This document shows, piece by piece, positions 6,796-15,670 of a DNA stretch of 45,370 bases. The notes beneath the pieces are model-generated. The model ran no database searches, was not told the DNA's origin, and was given only the letters and a program-made list of their open reading frames with translations. The stretch covers positions 1-45,370 of the forward strand of contig JASGLU010000006.1 of NCBI GenBank assembly GCA_030156825.1, in the 5' to 3' direction. Numbering within the stretch: position 1 is the first letter of the stretch; each line of letters starts with the position of its first letter. The position numbers and the translations under genes are program-made. The stretch is from Candidatus Atribacteria bacterium (lineage in GTDB: Bacteria > Atribacterota > Atribacteria > Atribacterales > JASGLU01).

Positions 6796-8559
6796 ATGGC
6801 TAAAACTACCGGAGAAATGGAAAAGAAAGAAACCCAAAATATGATTACTATTTATTTAGATGGCAAGGAAGTAGAAGTCCCTCAAGGCGTGAGTGTGCTT
6901 GAGGCTTGTCAGATGGAAGGCATTCACATTCCTACCCTCTGTTACTTTGAAGGGCTTTCTCCTTGGGGGGGCTGCCGGATTTGCCTGGTAGAGATTGAGG
7001 GTCAGCCTAACTTGGCAGCATCTTGTGTTACTCCAGTTCGAGAGGGCATGAAAATCAGGACCACTTCGAAAAAGGTAAGAGAGGCCCGACGGGCTAATTT
7101 AGAATTGCTGCTTTCCAACCATCCTTTGGATTGTCAGCTGTGCGATCGAAACGGCTCTTGTGAGTTGCAGGACCTGGCTTATCAGTTTGGAGTAAGAGAG
7201 ATTCACTTTAAGGGAGAACGTAAAACCTATGAGGTGGATAACAGCAGTCCTTCGGTTAAAAGAGATGCCGAGCGGTGTATCCTTTGCGGTCGCTGTGTAA
7301 GAACTTGTCGGGAAGTTCAGACAGTGTGTGCTATTGATTATGCCAATCGGAGTTTTGAAACATTTATTAGCCCTTCTCTCGGTCTTCCTTTAGGGGAGAG
7401 TGTTTGTGTTAACTGTGGTCAGTGTATATTGGCTTGCCCTACTGGTGCTCTTTCTGAGGTTTCTCATGTTGACCAGGTATGGGATGCAATTGAAGATCCG
7501 GAAAAATTTGTGGTGTTGCAAACTGCTCCTGCTATTCGGGTAAGTATTGGTGAACCATTTGGTTTACCTCCTGGCACGATTAGTACCGGAAAAATGGTGG
7601 CTGCTTTTCGCCGATTAGGGTTTGACCGAATATTTGACACTAATTTTAGTGCCGACTTGACCATTATTGAAGAAGGAACCGAATTCATCAATCGCGTAAA
7701 ACAAGGGGGGAAACTTCCCCTCATTACTTCTTGTAGTCCTGGTTGGATTAAATTCATGGAACACTTTTATCCTGACCTTATGGATAACGTTTCTACCTGT
7801 AAATCGCCGCAACAGATGTTTGGAGCGGTGGCTAAAACTTACTATGCCCAAAAATTGGGTATCGACCCCCAGGATATGATAGTGGTATCTATTATGCCTT
7901 GTACTGCCAAAAAATTTGAATGCCAGAGGGAAGAAATGAGCGCCAGTGGTTGTCAGGATGTTGATTTTTCTCTTACCACCAGAGAAGCAGCTCGGATGCT
8001 TAAAGAAAAGGGAATTGACCTTAAGGAAATGCCAGATGAAGATTTTGATGACCCCTTGGGTATTTCTACCGGAGCAGCCGCAGTGTTTGGGGCAACCGGT
8101 GGAGTTATGGAAGCAGCTCTGCGGAGTGTATATGAGCTTTTAACCGGTAAAACTCTGGAAAAATTGGATTTTTATCCGGTTCGAGGAATAGAAGGGGTAA
8201 AAGAGGCCACAGTAGAGGTAGATGGAATGGAAGTGAAGGTAGCGGTGGCCCATAGTCTTTCCAACGCACGTCAGGTTCTTGACTGGGTGCGTTCTGGTGA
8301 AGCGCAATATCACTTTATTGAAATAATGGCCTGTCCAGGAGGATGTATCGGTGGAGGTGGTCAACCGATTCCCACCAATCTGGAAAACAGGATGAAACGA
8401 ATTGAAGCTATCTACCAGGTGGACCAGAGCCTGCCGTTGCGGAAGTCCCATGAAAACCCGGCGGTTAAACAGCTGTATAAAGAATTTCTGGGTGAGCCCA
8501 ACGGGGAAAAAGCCCATCACCTTTTGCATACCCATTATTTGGCTCGAGAAAAAATGTAG
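6796..8559 (+). CDS. hydA: [FeFe]-hydrogenase catalytic subunit HydA (NuoG-like N-terminus)
   Basis: A 587-aa H2-producing or H2-oxidising subunit. In order it has a plant-type [2Fe-2S] domain (cysteines near 49, 60, 63 and 75), a His-Cys3 [4Fe-4S] motif (HPLDCQLC...GSC, near 109-118), two [4Fe-4S] sites (CILCGRC near 161; CVNCGQC near 205) and the H-cluster domain with L1 TSCSPGW (near 312), L2 MPCTAKKFE (near 367) and L3 MACPGGCIGGGGQ (near 511). It ends in the small-subunit-like region. L1 has Ser where the textbook motif has a second Cys. I chose ATG 6796 over GTG 6784 because AAGGAGTGAGG sits correctly for it. No signal peptide is present, so it is cytoplasmic, as expected for an NAD(H)-coupled bifurcating enzyme. 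Confidence 0.95.
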   Translation: MAKTTGEMEKKETQNMITIYLDGKEVEVPQGVSVLEACQMEGIHIPTLCYFEGLSPWGGCRICLVEIEGQPNLAASCVTPVREGMKIRTTSKKVREARRANLELLLSNHPLDCQLCDRNGSCELQDLAYQFGVREIHFKGERKTYEVDNSSPSVKRDAERCILCGRCVRTCREVQTVCAIDYANRSFETFISPSLGLPLGESVCVNCGQCILACPTGALSEVSHVDQVWDAIEDPEKFVVLQTAPAIRVSIGEPFGLPPGTISTGKMVAAFRRLGFDRIFDTNFSADLTIIEEGTEFINRVKQGGKLPLITSCSPGWIKFMEHFYPDLMDNVSTCKSPQQMFGAVAKTYYAQKLGIDPQDMIVVSIMPCTAKKFECQREEMSASGCQDVDFSLTTREAARMLKEKGIDLKEMPDEDFDDPLGISTGAAAVFGATGGVMEAALRSVYELLTGKTLEKLDFYPVRGIEGVKEATVEVDGMEVKVAVAHSLSNARQVLDWVRSGEAQYHFIEIMACPGGCIGGGGQPIPTNLENRMKRIEAIYQVDQSLPLRKSHENPAVKQLYKEFLGEPNGEKAHHLLHTHYLAREKM

Positions 8560-8584
8560 TTTTGTTAACTTAGTTTGCATAATA

Positions 8585-9001
8585 ATGTCTGAAGAACGGA
8601 TTTTTGCCATTGACCCAGGAAAAGATAAATTAGGAATAGCGCTACTGGACGAGGAGGGGAATATTCTTTATAAAAAGATTGTTACCAAAAATAGTTTACC
8701 TGAGGTGTTTTCTTTAACCCTCTCTGATAAGAAAAATTTTACGATAGTGGTGGGTAACAGTACCGGTCGGGAATTTGTGGTTGATTTTTTGAGAGAGAGG
8801 GAGATTCCCTACCGTTTAGTTAATGAACGGGGAAGTTCGGAGGAAGCTAAAATCCTCTATTTTAAAGAAAATCCTCCCCGGGGAATCAAGAAGTTTTTCC
8901 CGGCCTCTTTTCTGTTTCCCAAGGAGCCATTTGATGATTGGCAAGCGGTAGTTATTGGCCGCCGTTTTCTTCGCTTAAAGCAGACAGAGGAGAGAGAATG
9001 A
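8585..9001 (+). CDS. RuvX/YqgF-like RNase H-fold protein
   Basis: A 138-aa protein whose N-terminus (FAIDPGKDKLGIALL) is the first beta strand and catalytic Asp of the RNase H/RuvC fold. An acidic residue follows in the middle (NERGSSEE) and FDDW stands near the end. This matches the YqgF/RuvX group, known in bacteria for 16S rRNA 5'-end processing and related to Holliday-junction resolvases. It is divergent from canonical RuvX, so the exact role is uncertain. ATG 8585 is the natural start, although no good ribosome binding site is visible. The reading frame is open further upstream, but that part only shadows hydA. It abuts the AMMECR1 gene without a gap. Confidence 0.65.
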   Translation: MSEERIFAIDPGKDKLGIALLDEEGNILYKKIVTKNSLPEVFSLTLSDKKNFTIVVGNSTGREFVVDFLREREIPYRLVNERGSSEEAKILYFKENPPRGIKKFFPASFLFPKEPFDDWQAVVIGRRFLRLKQTEERE

Positions 9002-9547
9002 ATGGAAGATGGTAAACTTTTAGGAAAACAGATTACAGGATTAGCACGAGAGTCTATCCGCTATTACTTGCAAACCGGAGAAATTTTGCCCTGTCCGCTT
9101 GACCTTCACCCTTATCTTTTGCAGGAGCGACGAGGGGTGTTTGTTTCCTTGAAAAAAGGAAAAACTCTTCGGGGATGCATTGGCACTTTCATTCCTCAAC
9201 AGAAAAATATAGCAGAAGAGGTTATTTACAATGCGGTAAGTGCTGCTATCCAAGATCCTCGTTTTCCTCCGGTTAGGAAGGAAGAGCTACAGCAGCTTAG
9301 AATTTCGGTGGATATTCTTTCTGAACCGGAAAGAGTGCGCAATTTGGACGAATTGGACCCTTCTCGTTATGGGATAATTGTGGAAAGTGGTTGGAAAAAG
9401 GGGCTGCTGCTACCCGATATCGAAGGGGTAAACTCGGTGGAAGAACAAGTCCGGATTGCCTCAGCTAAAGCGGGAATTTCTCCCGGTCAGCCGGTAGTAA
9501 TATATCGATTTACGGTGGATCGATTTCGGGAGGAGGATTACTGGTAA
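9002..9547 (+). CDS. AMMECR1 domain protein (AmmeMemoRadiSam protein A)
   Basis: A 181-aa single-domain AMMECR1 protein. The hallmark LRGCIG stands near residue 58, and the surrounding pattern (RRGVFVSLKK before it; RISVDILSEPE and YGIIVESG after it) fits the family. AMMECR1, Memo and a radical SAM enzyme form the AmmeMemoRadiSam set, whose chemistry is unknown. Here AMMECR1 is followed 7 bases later by the radical SAM partner, but no Memo gene is in the window. The ATG directly follows the stop of the upstream gene. Confidence 0.92.
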   Translation: MEDGKLLGKQITGLARESIRYYLQTGEILPCPLDLHPYLLQERRGVFVSLKKGKTLRGCIGTFIPQQKNIAEEVIYNAVSAAIQDPRFPPVRKEELQQLRISVDILSEPERVRNLDELDPSRYGIIVESGWKKGLLLPDIEGVNSVEEQVRIASAKAGISPGQPVVIYRFTVDRFREEDYW

Positions 9548-9554
9548 AAAAAGG

Positions 9555-10556
9555 ATGTCGAAAGTAGCTAATTTTTGGGAAACCGAACAAGACCAGAAAG
9601 TTAATTGCCTCCTTTGCCCTCATCATTGTTCCATTGCTCCCGGTAAAAGTGGAATTTGCCGGGTGAGGAAGAATGAGGCAGGAGTACTTATTGCTCGTAC
9701 CTTCGCTCGAGTGAGTGCGGTAAATTTTGATCCAATAGAGAAAAAACCGCTTTATCATTTTTACCCTGGCCAGAGTATTCTTTCTTTGGGCAGTGTGGGG
9801 TGTAATTTCCACTGCCTTTTTTGTCAGAACTGGGAAATATCACAGGTTGACCCTGACCACTTTCCTTTGCAAAAGATGAGTCCTTCCGAGGCAGTGGACC
9901 TGGCAAATACTCGTAATTCAATTGGTTTGGCTTATACATACAACGAACCTTTTATTTGGTGGGAATATGTACACGAGACGGCGGAATTAGCTAAAAAAAG
10001 CCAACTGAAAAATGTTTTGGTAACCAACGGTTTTGTTGAGACAAAACCCCTACAGGAGCTTTTACCTCTGATAGATGCCATGAACATCGACCTCAAATCG
10101 ATGGAAAACAGTTTCTACCGCAAGTATTGTGGAGGAGAGTTGGAACCGGTTATCAGAACCATTGAAACCAGCTACCAATTTGGGGTTCATATTGAGCTTA
10201 CCAATTTGCTTATTCCCGGATTAAACGAGGAAGAAGAACAACTGGTTAAATTAGTAGACTGGGTTTCTACCCTTAGCCCCGATATTCCCCTCCACTTTTC
10301 GCGCTATTTTCCAGCCTATCGTTTATCATCAGGGTTGCCCACTTCTCTTTCGATGTTAGAGCGAGCTTACCGGATAGCTCGAGAAAAGCTGTCTTTTGTG
10401 TATCTGGGAAACGTAGCTGACCAAAAGGGCAGCACCACTTTTTGTCCTTCCTGCCAACAGCCGGTAATCATAAGAAGAGGGTATGCCGTTGATAAAGCGG
10501 GTCTGGATGGCGCTAACTGTCGTTTTTGTGGTACCTCCTTGCCGATAGTTGTCTGA
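9555..10556 (+). CDS. AmmeMemoRadiSam system radical SAM enzyme
   Basis: A 333-aa radical SAM protein of the pyruvate-formate-lyase-activating type (COG1180). The cluster motif CNFHCLFC (CX3CX2C) is near residue 85. A cysteine-rich N-terminus (CLLCPHHC...GKSGICRVR) precedes it, and a C-terminal rubredoxin-like set (CPSCQQ...CRFC) closes the protein. This layout is typical of the radical SAM member of the AmmeMemoRadiSam set. The position right after AMMECR1 supports the call. The substrate is unknown. ATG 9555 follows the AMMECR1 stop by 7 bases; GGGAGGAGG lies somewhat far upstream (about 18 bases). The stop overlaps the next start by one base (TGATG). Confidence 0.92.
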   Translation: MSKVANFWETEQDQKVNCLLCPHHCSIAPGKSGICRVRKNEAGVLIARTFARVSAVNFDPIEKKPLYHFYPGQSILSLGSVGCNFHCLFCQNWEISQVDPDHFPLQKMSPSEAVDLANTRNSIGLAYTYNEPFIWWEYVHETAELAKKSQLKNVLVTNGFVETKPLQELLPLIDAMNIDLKSMENSFYRKYCGGELEPVIRTIETSYQFGVHIELTNLLIPGLNEEEEQLVKLVDWVSTLSPDIPLHFSRYFPAYRLSSGLPTSLSMLERAYRIAREKLSFVYLGNVADQKGSTTFCPSCQQPVIIRRGYAVDKAGLDGANCRFCGTSLPIVV

Positions 10557-11548
10557 TGAAAAAAAGGATTTTGGTTATTATTTTATCTTTTTTTTTGATT
10601 GGGCTTAGCGGGTGTCAGAGTGATCGGCAGGAATCCTGGGAAAAACAGGTTTTTTGGGGATTTGATACTTGGATAGAGGTAACTGTTCCTTCTTCTTACT
10701 CCCGGCTTTTACCCAAAGTGAAGACTTATGTTCAGCAGCTTGATCAGGAGTGGAATCGTTTTTCCTCTTCCAGTTTGATTTCAAAAATTAATGATTCCCC
10801 TTCACCTTGCCGAGTGGATAAAGATACTTTTCATTTGATCGAACTATCCTGGAAGCTAAAAGAGAAAACTGGTGGTTTTTTTCATATCGGAGTTGCTTCT
10901 TTAGTTGACCTTTGGGGATTTTCTACCCGGCCGCGGGTTCCCTCTCCTGCAGAAATAGAAAAAGCTCTTGCTGAGCTGGCAGAATTTTCAATAGTGATTG
11001 ATTATCAAAAACAAACGGTTACGGTAGAAAATGGTAAGATTGACCTGGGAGGAATTGCCAAGGGATACTTGGTAGATTATATTGCCAATTTTTTGAGGAA
11101 AGAGGGAGTAACAAAGGGACTGATTAATGCTGGAGGCACGGTAACCGGCTGGGGGAAAAAATGGAAAGTAGGAGTTACCCACCCTCGCCAACCGGAGTTG
11201 TTAGGTTATATAATGGTGGATGGCCAGGTGGTTTCCACCTCAGGTGATTATTTCCGTTATTTGGAAAAGGAAGGAAAGAGGTATTCTCATATTTTGAATC
11301 CTTTTACCGGCTATCCGAAAGATGATTTTTTGAGTGCCACGGTAGTGGCCGAAAACGGAGCCTTAGCTGATGCTCTTTCCACCGCAATCATGGCTGGCGG
11401 ATGGGAAGCATTATCTTCGATTCGGGCAGAATTTCCCCAAGTGGGAATTGTGCTGGTGGAACAAGAAGGAATAGTTTATCTATCTCCTTCGGTTCAGCCA
11501 TATTTTACCCTCTCGCTGCCCGAGCTTGAACTGAGGGATTTACTGTGA
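10556..11548 (+). CDS. apbE: ApbE family FAD:protein FMN transferase, lipoprotein
   Basis: A 330-aa ApbE homologue that attaches FMN to a Thr/Ser of target flavoproteins outside the membrane. The start ATG 10556 gives a clean lipoprotein signal: basic start (MKKR), hydrophobic run and lipobox LSGC (Cys near 19). The conserved core DLGGIAKGY near residue 163 and GLINAGG near 186 fit FAD/Mg binding, and YSHILNPFTG follows. It overlaps the radical SAM gene by one base and mreC by four bases. No obvious target such as RnfG, NqrC or an FMN-binding domain protein is present in the window, so the acceptor must lie elsewhere. Confidence 0.95.
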   Translation: MKKRILVIILSFFLIGLSGCQSDRQESWEKQVFWGFDTWIEVTVPSSYSRLLPKVKTYVQQLDQEWNRFSSSSLISKINDSPSPCRVDKDTFHLIELSWKLKEKTGGFFHIGVASLVDLWGFSTRPRVPSPAEIEKALAELAEFSIVIDYQKQTVTVENGKIDLGGIAKGYLVDYIANFLRKEGVTKGLINAGGTVTGWGKKWKVGVTHPRQPELLGYIMVDGQVVSTSGDYFRYLEKEGKRYSHILNPFTGYPKDDFLSATVVAENGALADALSTAIMAGGWEALSSIRAEFPQVGIVLVEQEGIVYLSPSVQPYFTLSLPELELRDLL

Positions 11549-12360
11549 GCCGAAAAAGTTGGATGATTCTTTTATTGGTGATAATTCTTTTACAGATAGT
11601 GCTGATTGCTGCTCAAGAGCAGGGGGTAGCAGTTGGTACCCCACTCAGGGTTTTTGCCTGGCCTCTTTACCGAGGGGCGGTGGTTATCAGGGATAGTTTT
11701 TCTAATTTGGTTTATCGTTTTCGCTCGCAAGAACGCTTGATTGAGGAGAATTTGGCTTTGGAGGAAAAAATGAACCAGTTAATAATGGAAAACACTTTAT
11801 TAGAAGAGACTATCCAGCAGCTGATCTCCGAGCTGGATGCTCGCCGAATCGAGCGGGAGATTCCTTTTGAGATTATACCATCTCAGGTAGTGGCCCGCGA
11901 CCCCTATGATTGGATGGGTCGAGCAATTATTGATAAGGGGACAGAGGATGGGTTAAGAGAAAATTTACTGGTGGTAACCTATGAAGGCCTGGCTGGGCGG
12001 GTAGAAGAGGTTCATCCGCGACATGCGGTGGTACGTTTAATATTAAGCCCTTCTCTGGCAATAGGAGGGATTGTTCAAAGAACCCGAGATCTGGGAGTAG
12101 TTACCGGAGATGGCTCCGGTCGCTGTATTATGAAATACGTGTATCAAACTTCACCAGTGACGGTGGGGGATTTGGTAGTGACTTCTGGCTTGGGAGTTGA
12201 TACCCCCCGAGGAGTGGTAATCGGCAAAGTAGAAGCAGTAAACACTTTAGGAGGGAGTATGTTTAAAGAAGTTTTAATTGAGCCAAGCTGTGATTTTTCT
12301 TCTTTAGAAAAAGTGTTTGTTATTCAATCTTTTTCCCAGGAGGATGAGGTCCATTTTTGA
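11545..12360 (+). CDS. mreC: rod shape-determining protein MreC
   Basis: A 271-aa cell elongation protein that links MreB to the periplasmic cell-wall machinery. It has a short cytoplasmic start, one membrane segment (residues about 5-25), a coiled coil (residues about 55-100, rich in Glu and Leu) and the beta-rich MreC domain (DKGTEDGL, GLAGRVEEV, VTSGLG). GTG 11545 overlaps the apbE stop (GTGA). The next genes are mreD, PBP2 and rodA, the classic elongasome cluster. MreB itself is not in the window. Confidence 0.95.
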   Translation: MSRKSWMILLLVIILLQIVLIAAQEQGVAVGTPLRVFAWPLYRGAVVIRDSFSNLVYRFRSQERLIEENLALEEKMNQLIMENTLLEETIQQLISELDARRIEREIPFEIIPSQVVARDPYDWMGRAIIDKGTEDGLRENLLVVTYEGLAGRVEEVHPRHAVVRLILSPSLAIGGIVQRTRDLGVVTGDGSGRCIMKYVYQTSPVTVGDLVVTSGLGVDTPRGVVIGKVEAVNTLGGSMFKEVLIEPSCDFSSLEKVFVIQSFSQEDEVHF

Positions 12361-12844
12361 ACAATATTTTTTCTGTTTTATTTTTGTTTTTCTCTGTCAC
12401 TTTTTTAATCTTTCTTTTCTTAGTTTTTTTTATCCTCCGCTTTCTCAATTTAATTTTTACCTGTTTTTGGTAGTCTTGATTGGTGTGCGAGAAAGGAACT
12501 GGAGTATTAAATTCATCCTTTTATTTCTTCTGGGATTTGGTTTGGATCTTTTTTCCTATGCTCCCTGGGGGAGCTATCTCTTACTGGTTCTGGCTTCAGG
12601 TATGGTGGTAGCTTTTTGGTTAGAAGCTTTTACTCCTTCTGCCTGGTCGCTGCTGGTTCTCTTTTTGGTTCTGGCTTTACTGGGAGGAGTATTGGGATAT
12701 TTTATTATCTCCCTTCGAGAAGGGGTTTGCCCCACAGCGATTCAGATATTGGGCGTAAAAGTGGTGGAAGGTTTAGCCCATCTGGCTATTTTCCATCTTT
12801 TTTGGGGAAAATTGTTTTTGAATCGATTAGAAAATGTGGAATAA
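12344..12844 (+). CDS. mreD: rod shape-determining protein MreD
   Basis: A 166-aa, strongly hydrophobic protein with about five predicted membrane segments, matching MreD in size and position between mreC and PBP2. MreD has little sequence conservation, so the call rests mainly on hydropathy and gene order. I chose ATG 12344, which follows AGGAGG without any spacer. That spacing is poor, but the only other usual start (TTG 12317) lies deeper inside mreC. The gene overlaps mreC by 17 bases and PBP2 by 11. Confidence 0.85.
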   Translation: MRSIFEQYFFCFIFVFLCHFFNLSFLSFFYPPLSQFNFYLFLVVLIGVRERNWSIKFILLFLLGFGLDLFSYAPWGSYLLLVLASGMVVAFWLEAFTPSAWSLLVLFLVLALLGGVLGYFIISLREGVCPTAIQILGVKVVEGLAHLAIFHLFWGKLFLNRLENVE

Positions 12845-14576
12845 AAATCCGTTAGAACAAACTCAAAGAAGAATAACCATTCTATTTTGGATTTTTTTAG
12901 CTTTATTGATTGTTCTTTCTCTTCGTCTTTGGCAATTGAGCGTACTTGAGCGAGAGCGATATCAGTTGAGGTCTGAACAAAACCGGATTCGGATTTCCCC
13001 TTTGTCCGCCCCTCGAGGATTTATTTTTGACCGTAATCGGCAAGTTTTGGCAGAGGACCTTCCTAACTTTACTGCCGTATTTGTGCCGGGGACTGTTAAC
13101 TTGGAAGAAGCAATAAGTGGTTTAGAGCAAATTTTGGGAAGGACGATTTCTACTTCTCCCCGAGAACGATCCTCAGGTGAAATGGTATTAGTAGATAATT
13201 TAACCATTGAAGAAGTCATTCGAATAGAGCAGGCAGGAGAAAAGCTTCCTGGGATTTTAATCGAAACCTTTTTTGCTCGCCACTACCCCTTGAGTGAGGT
13301 AACATCTCATGTAGTGGGATATGTGGGGCGAGTAAGTGCTGAAGAATTGAGTCAGGGAAAAAGTGCAGACTATTCTCCGGATGATTTTATCGGTAAAAAC
13401 GGGGTGGAACTTTTTTATGAGGATATTTTAAAGGGGAAAAAAGGGTATCGGCGGATGGAAGTAAATGCTCTGGGGAAAGTGGTTTCGGTTTTAGAAAATG
13501 TTCCTCCTCGGTTTGAGAATAGTTTAGTTTTAACTTTGGACAGCGAATTTCAGCAGTTTTGTTATCAGTTGTTGGAGGGGAAAAAGGGAGTGATACTGGT
13601 GGGAGACCCCTGGACGGGTGAAATTTTAGTTATGGTTAATCGTCCGGCTTTTGACCCCAACGCCCTCAGTCGGGGAGTCACTCAGGAAGAGTGGAAAGAA
13701 ATTTCCCTTGACCCGGGATTTCCTCTTACTAACCGGGCTATTCAGTCTCTTTACCCTCCGGGGTCGCTATTTAAATTATTGATAGCCTTTTCAGCTCTGG
13801 AAGAGGGAGCGGTGAATGAAAAAAGTGTTTTTTCTTGCCCGGGTTATTTAGACTACAATGATTGGCGTTACTGGTGTTGGAAAAGACAAGGTCATGGTAG
13901 GGTGGATTTGGTTTCAGCGATTGCTCAATCTTGTAATGTAACCTTTTATAACTTAGGGTTGGCAGTAGGGCCGGATAATATTAGAAATTATGCTCAGCAA
14001 TTTTATTTTGGTCGACCCTCTGGTATTGATTTGCCGGGAGAAAAGAATGGATTTTTACCTTCTCCTCTTTGGAAAAGGCAAAACCTGGGAGAGTTCTGGT
14101 TTCCAGGAGATACTATTAATCTTGCTATCGGCCAAGGATATCTCTTAGTTACCCCCTTCGAATGCTGGCAGATGATTAGCCTCATTGCTACCCAGGGCAT
14201 AAAGGCAAAACCACACCTTCTTTTAAAAGTTTTGGACGCGAAGGGAGAAGAAATTTGGTCTTTTACCCCGCAAATTGAAGATAAAATTGAGGCCCAACCA
14301 CAAACTTGGAATTTAATCCATCAGGGCATGAGACAAGTAGTAGAGCAAGGCACCGGATATGCTTGTCGGGGTTTGCCGGTGAACGGGAAAACCGGAACTG
14401 CCCAAAACCCGCAGGGGGAAGATCATTCTTGGTTTGGTGGATTTTTCCCCCGGGAAGAGCCTGAATTAGCTTTTTTGGTTCTGGTGGAGCACGGAGGAGA
14501 TGGTAGTGGAGAGGCTGCCCAGTTATCTCGGAAAATAGTAGAATGGTGGATAAAAAATCGAGGAGGGTCGGAATAG
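12834..14576 (+). CDS. mrdA: penicillin-binding protein 2 (elongation-specific transpeptidase)
   Basis: A 580-aa class B PBP that cross-links peptidoglycan during cell elongation. It has an N-terminal membrane anchor (residues about 14-33), a dimerisation/pedestal domain with RGFIFDRN near 63 and the transpeptidase domain. All three catalytic motifs are visible: SLFK (nucleophile Ser near 309), SCN near 367 and KTG near 519. It overlaps mreD by 11 bases and rodA by 1 base, consistent with a single PBP2-RodA synthase unit. The ribosome binding site is weak, so translation is probably coupled. Confidence 0.95.
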   Translation: MWNKNPLEQTQRRITILFWIFLALLIVLSLRLWQLSVLERERYQLRSEQNRIRISPLSAPRGFIFDRNRQVLAEDLPNFTAVFVPGTVNLEEAISGLEQILGRTISTSPRERSSGEMVLVDNLTIEEVIRIEQAGEKLPGILIETFFARHYPLSEVTSHVVGYVGRVSAEELSQGKSADYSPDDFIGKNGVELFYEDILKGKKGYRRMEVNALGKVVSVLENVPPRFENSLVLTLDSEFQQFCYQLLEGKKGVILVGDPWTGEILVMVNRPAFDPNALSRGVTQEEWKEISLDPGFPLTNRAIQSLYPPGSLFKLLIAFSALEEGAVNEKSVFSCPGYLDYNDWRYWCWKRQGHGRVDLVSAIAQSCNVTFYNLGLAVGPDNIRNYAQQFYFGRPSGIDLPGEKNGFLPSPLWKRQNLGEFWFPGDTINLAIGQGYLLVTPFECWQMISLIATQGIKAKPHLLLKVLDAKGEEIWSFTPQIEDKIEAQPQTWNLIHQGMRQVVEQGTGYACRGLPVNGKTGTAQNPQGEDHSWFGGFFPREEPELAFLVLVEHGGDGSGEAAQLSRKIVEWWIKNRGGSE

Positions 14577-15670
14577 TGGATTTTAAAAAACCATTGGTAA
14601 TTGCGGCTTTAGTTCTTTCTATTTTAGGAATTTTTGCTGTGTATAGCGTAGACCCTTTTCGAGGGCAGGGATTAGTCTGGAGTAGCTTTTATGGTCGACA
14701 GATAATCTGGTGTTTAGTAAGTTGGGTTTGGTTTTTGTTAATCATCAGGATAGACTATCAAACTCTAATTAAGTACGGTTGGTGGATTTATTTGTTAGTG
14801 ATTTTTTCTTTGATAGCAGTTTTAATAGTAGGAGAAGTGGATGAGACCGGATCCAGAAGATGGATTTTTTCTCGTTCGGTTCAGCCCTCGGAATTGGCTA
14901 AAATCGGTTTTATTATTTTTCTAACCCGTTATTTAGTCCAGAGAGTGGAAGAATTTGATACCTGGGCTTTATTTTTTAAAGTTGCGGCTTTAGGTGCCAT
15001 TCCTACTTTGCTTATCTTTTTCCAACCCGATTTTGGGACCGCCATTTTTTTTGTAATCATATCTTTTTTAGCTTTGGTTTTATCCAATTTTGCGGTTCGT
15101 CGTCTGTTAGTAATATTGGGTATGGGGGTAGTAGCCTCTTTTATTTCCTGGTTTTTCCTGCTGGATTATCAGAAGGAACGCCTGCTTTCTTTTTTTGCCC
15201 CCCAACGAGACCCCTTAGGAAGTGGATACAATGTCATTCAATCTTTGATTGCTATCGGAGCGGGTGGACTATCCGGAAAAGGCTGGCTTTCTGGAAGTCA
15301 GAGCCAACTTCAATTTTTGCCCGCCCGCTATACCGATTTTATATTTGCTGCTTGGTGTGAGCAGTTTGGTTTTTTAGGGGGGATGGCTCTGTTGGTTCTT
15401 TTTGGAGTTTTAATTTGGTCTATGTTTAATATTGCTCTGGAATGCCCTAATCTGGAAGGAAAATTTTTAACTTCCCTTTTAACCTGGATTTTTGTTTTCC
15501 AAATAGGGATAAACATAGGTATGAACATGGGGATTATGCCGGTTACCGGTATTCCTCTTCCTTTTATAAGCTATGGAGGGAGTTCGTTGGTGGTAAACTT
15601 AACCGCAGTTGGTATTATTTACAATGTAGCTCAATCGAAAGGAGAAGAAGATTGGGAACCGATCCTTTAG
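14576..15670 (+). CDS. rodA: RodA, SEDS-family peptidoglycan glycosyltransferase
   Basis: A 364-aa integral membrane protein of the FtsW/RodA/SpoVE family with about ten membrane segments. Conserved blocks include RWIFSRSVQPSELAK, FQPDFGTA and the C-terminal PVTGIPLPFISYGGSS. RodA polymerises glycan strands together with the PBP2 encoded just upstream. I chose GTG 14576, one base overlapping the PBP2 stop and preceded by GAGGAGGG at good spacing, over the longer start at ATG 14543. Confidence 0.95.
   Translation: MDFKKPLVIAALVLSILGIFAVYSVDPFRGQGLVWSSFYGRQIIWCLVSWVWFLLIIRIDYQTLIKYGWWIYLLVIFSLIAVLIVGEVDETGSRRWIFSRSVQPSELAKIGFIIFLTRYLVQRVEEFDTWALFFKVAALGAIPTLLIFFQPDFGTAIFFVIISFLALVLSNFAVRRLLVILGMGVVASFISWFFLLDYQKERLLSFFAPQRDPLGSGYNVIQSLIAIGAGGLSGKGWLSGSQSQLQFLPARYTDFIFAAWCEQFGFLGGMALLVLFGVLIWSMFNIALECPNLEGKFLTSLLTWIFVFQIGINIGMNMGIMPVTGIPLPFISYGGSSLVVNLTAVGIIYNVAQSKGEEDWEPIL

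Noticed and set aside
8402-8584. Longer start of the RuvX-like gene inside hydA
   Set aside because: The upstream 61 codons overlap conserved hydA coding sequence and give no RuvX-like sequence; ATG 8585 fits the first strand of the fold.
8562-8584. Rex half-site (TTGTTAA) downstream of hydA
   Set aside because: The second half (GTTTGCA) does not match, so it is no better than chance.
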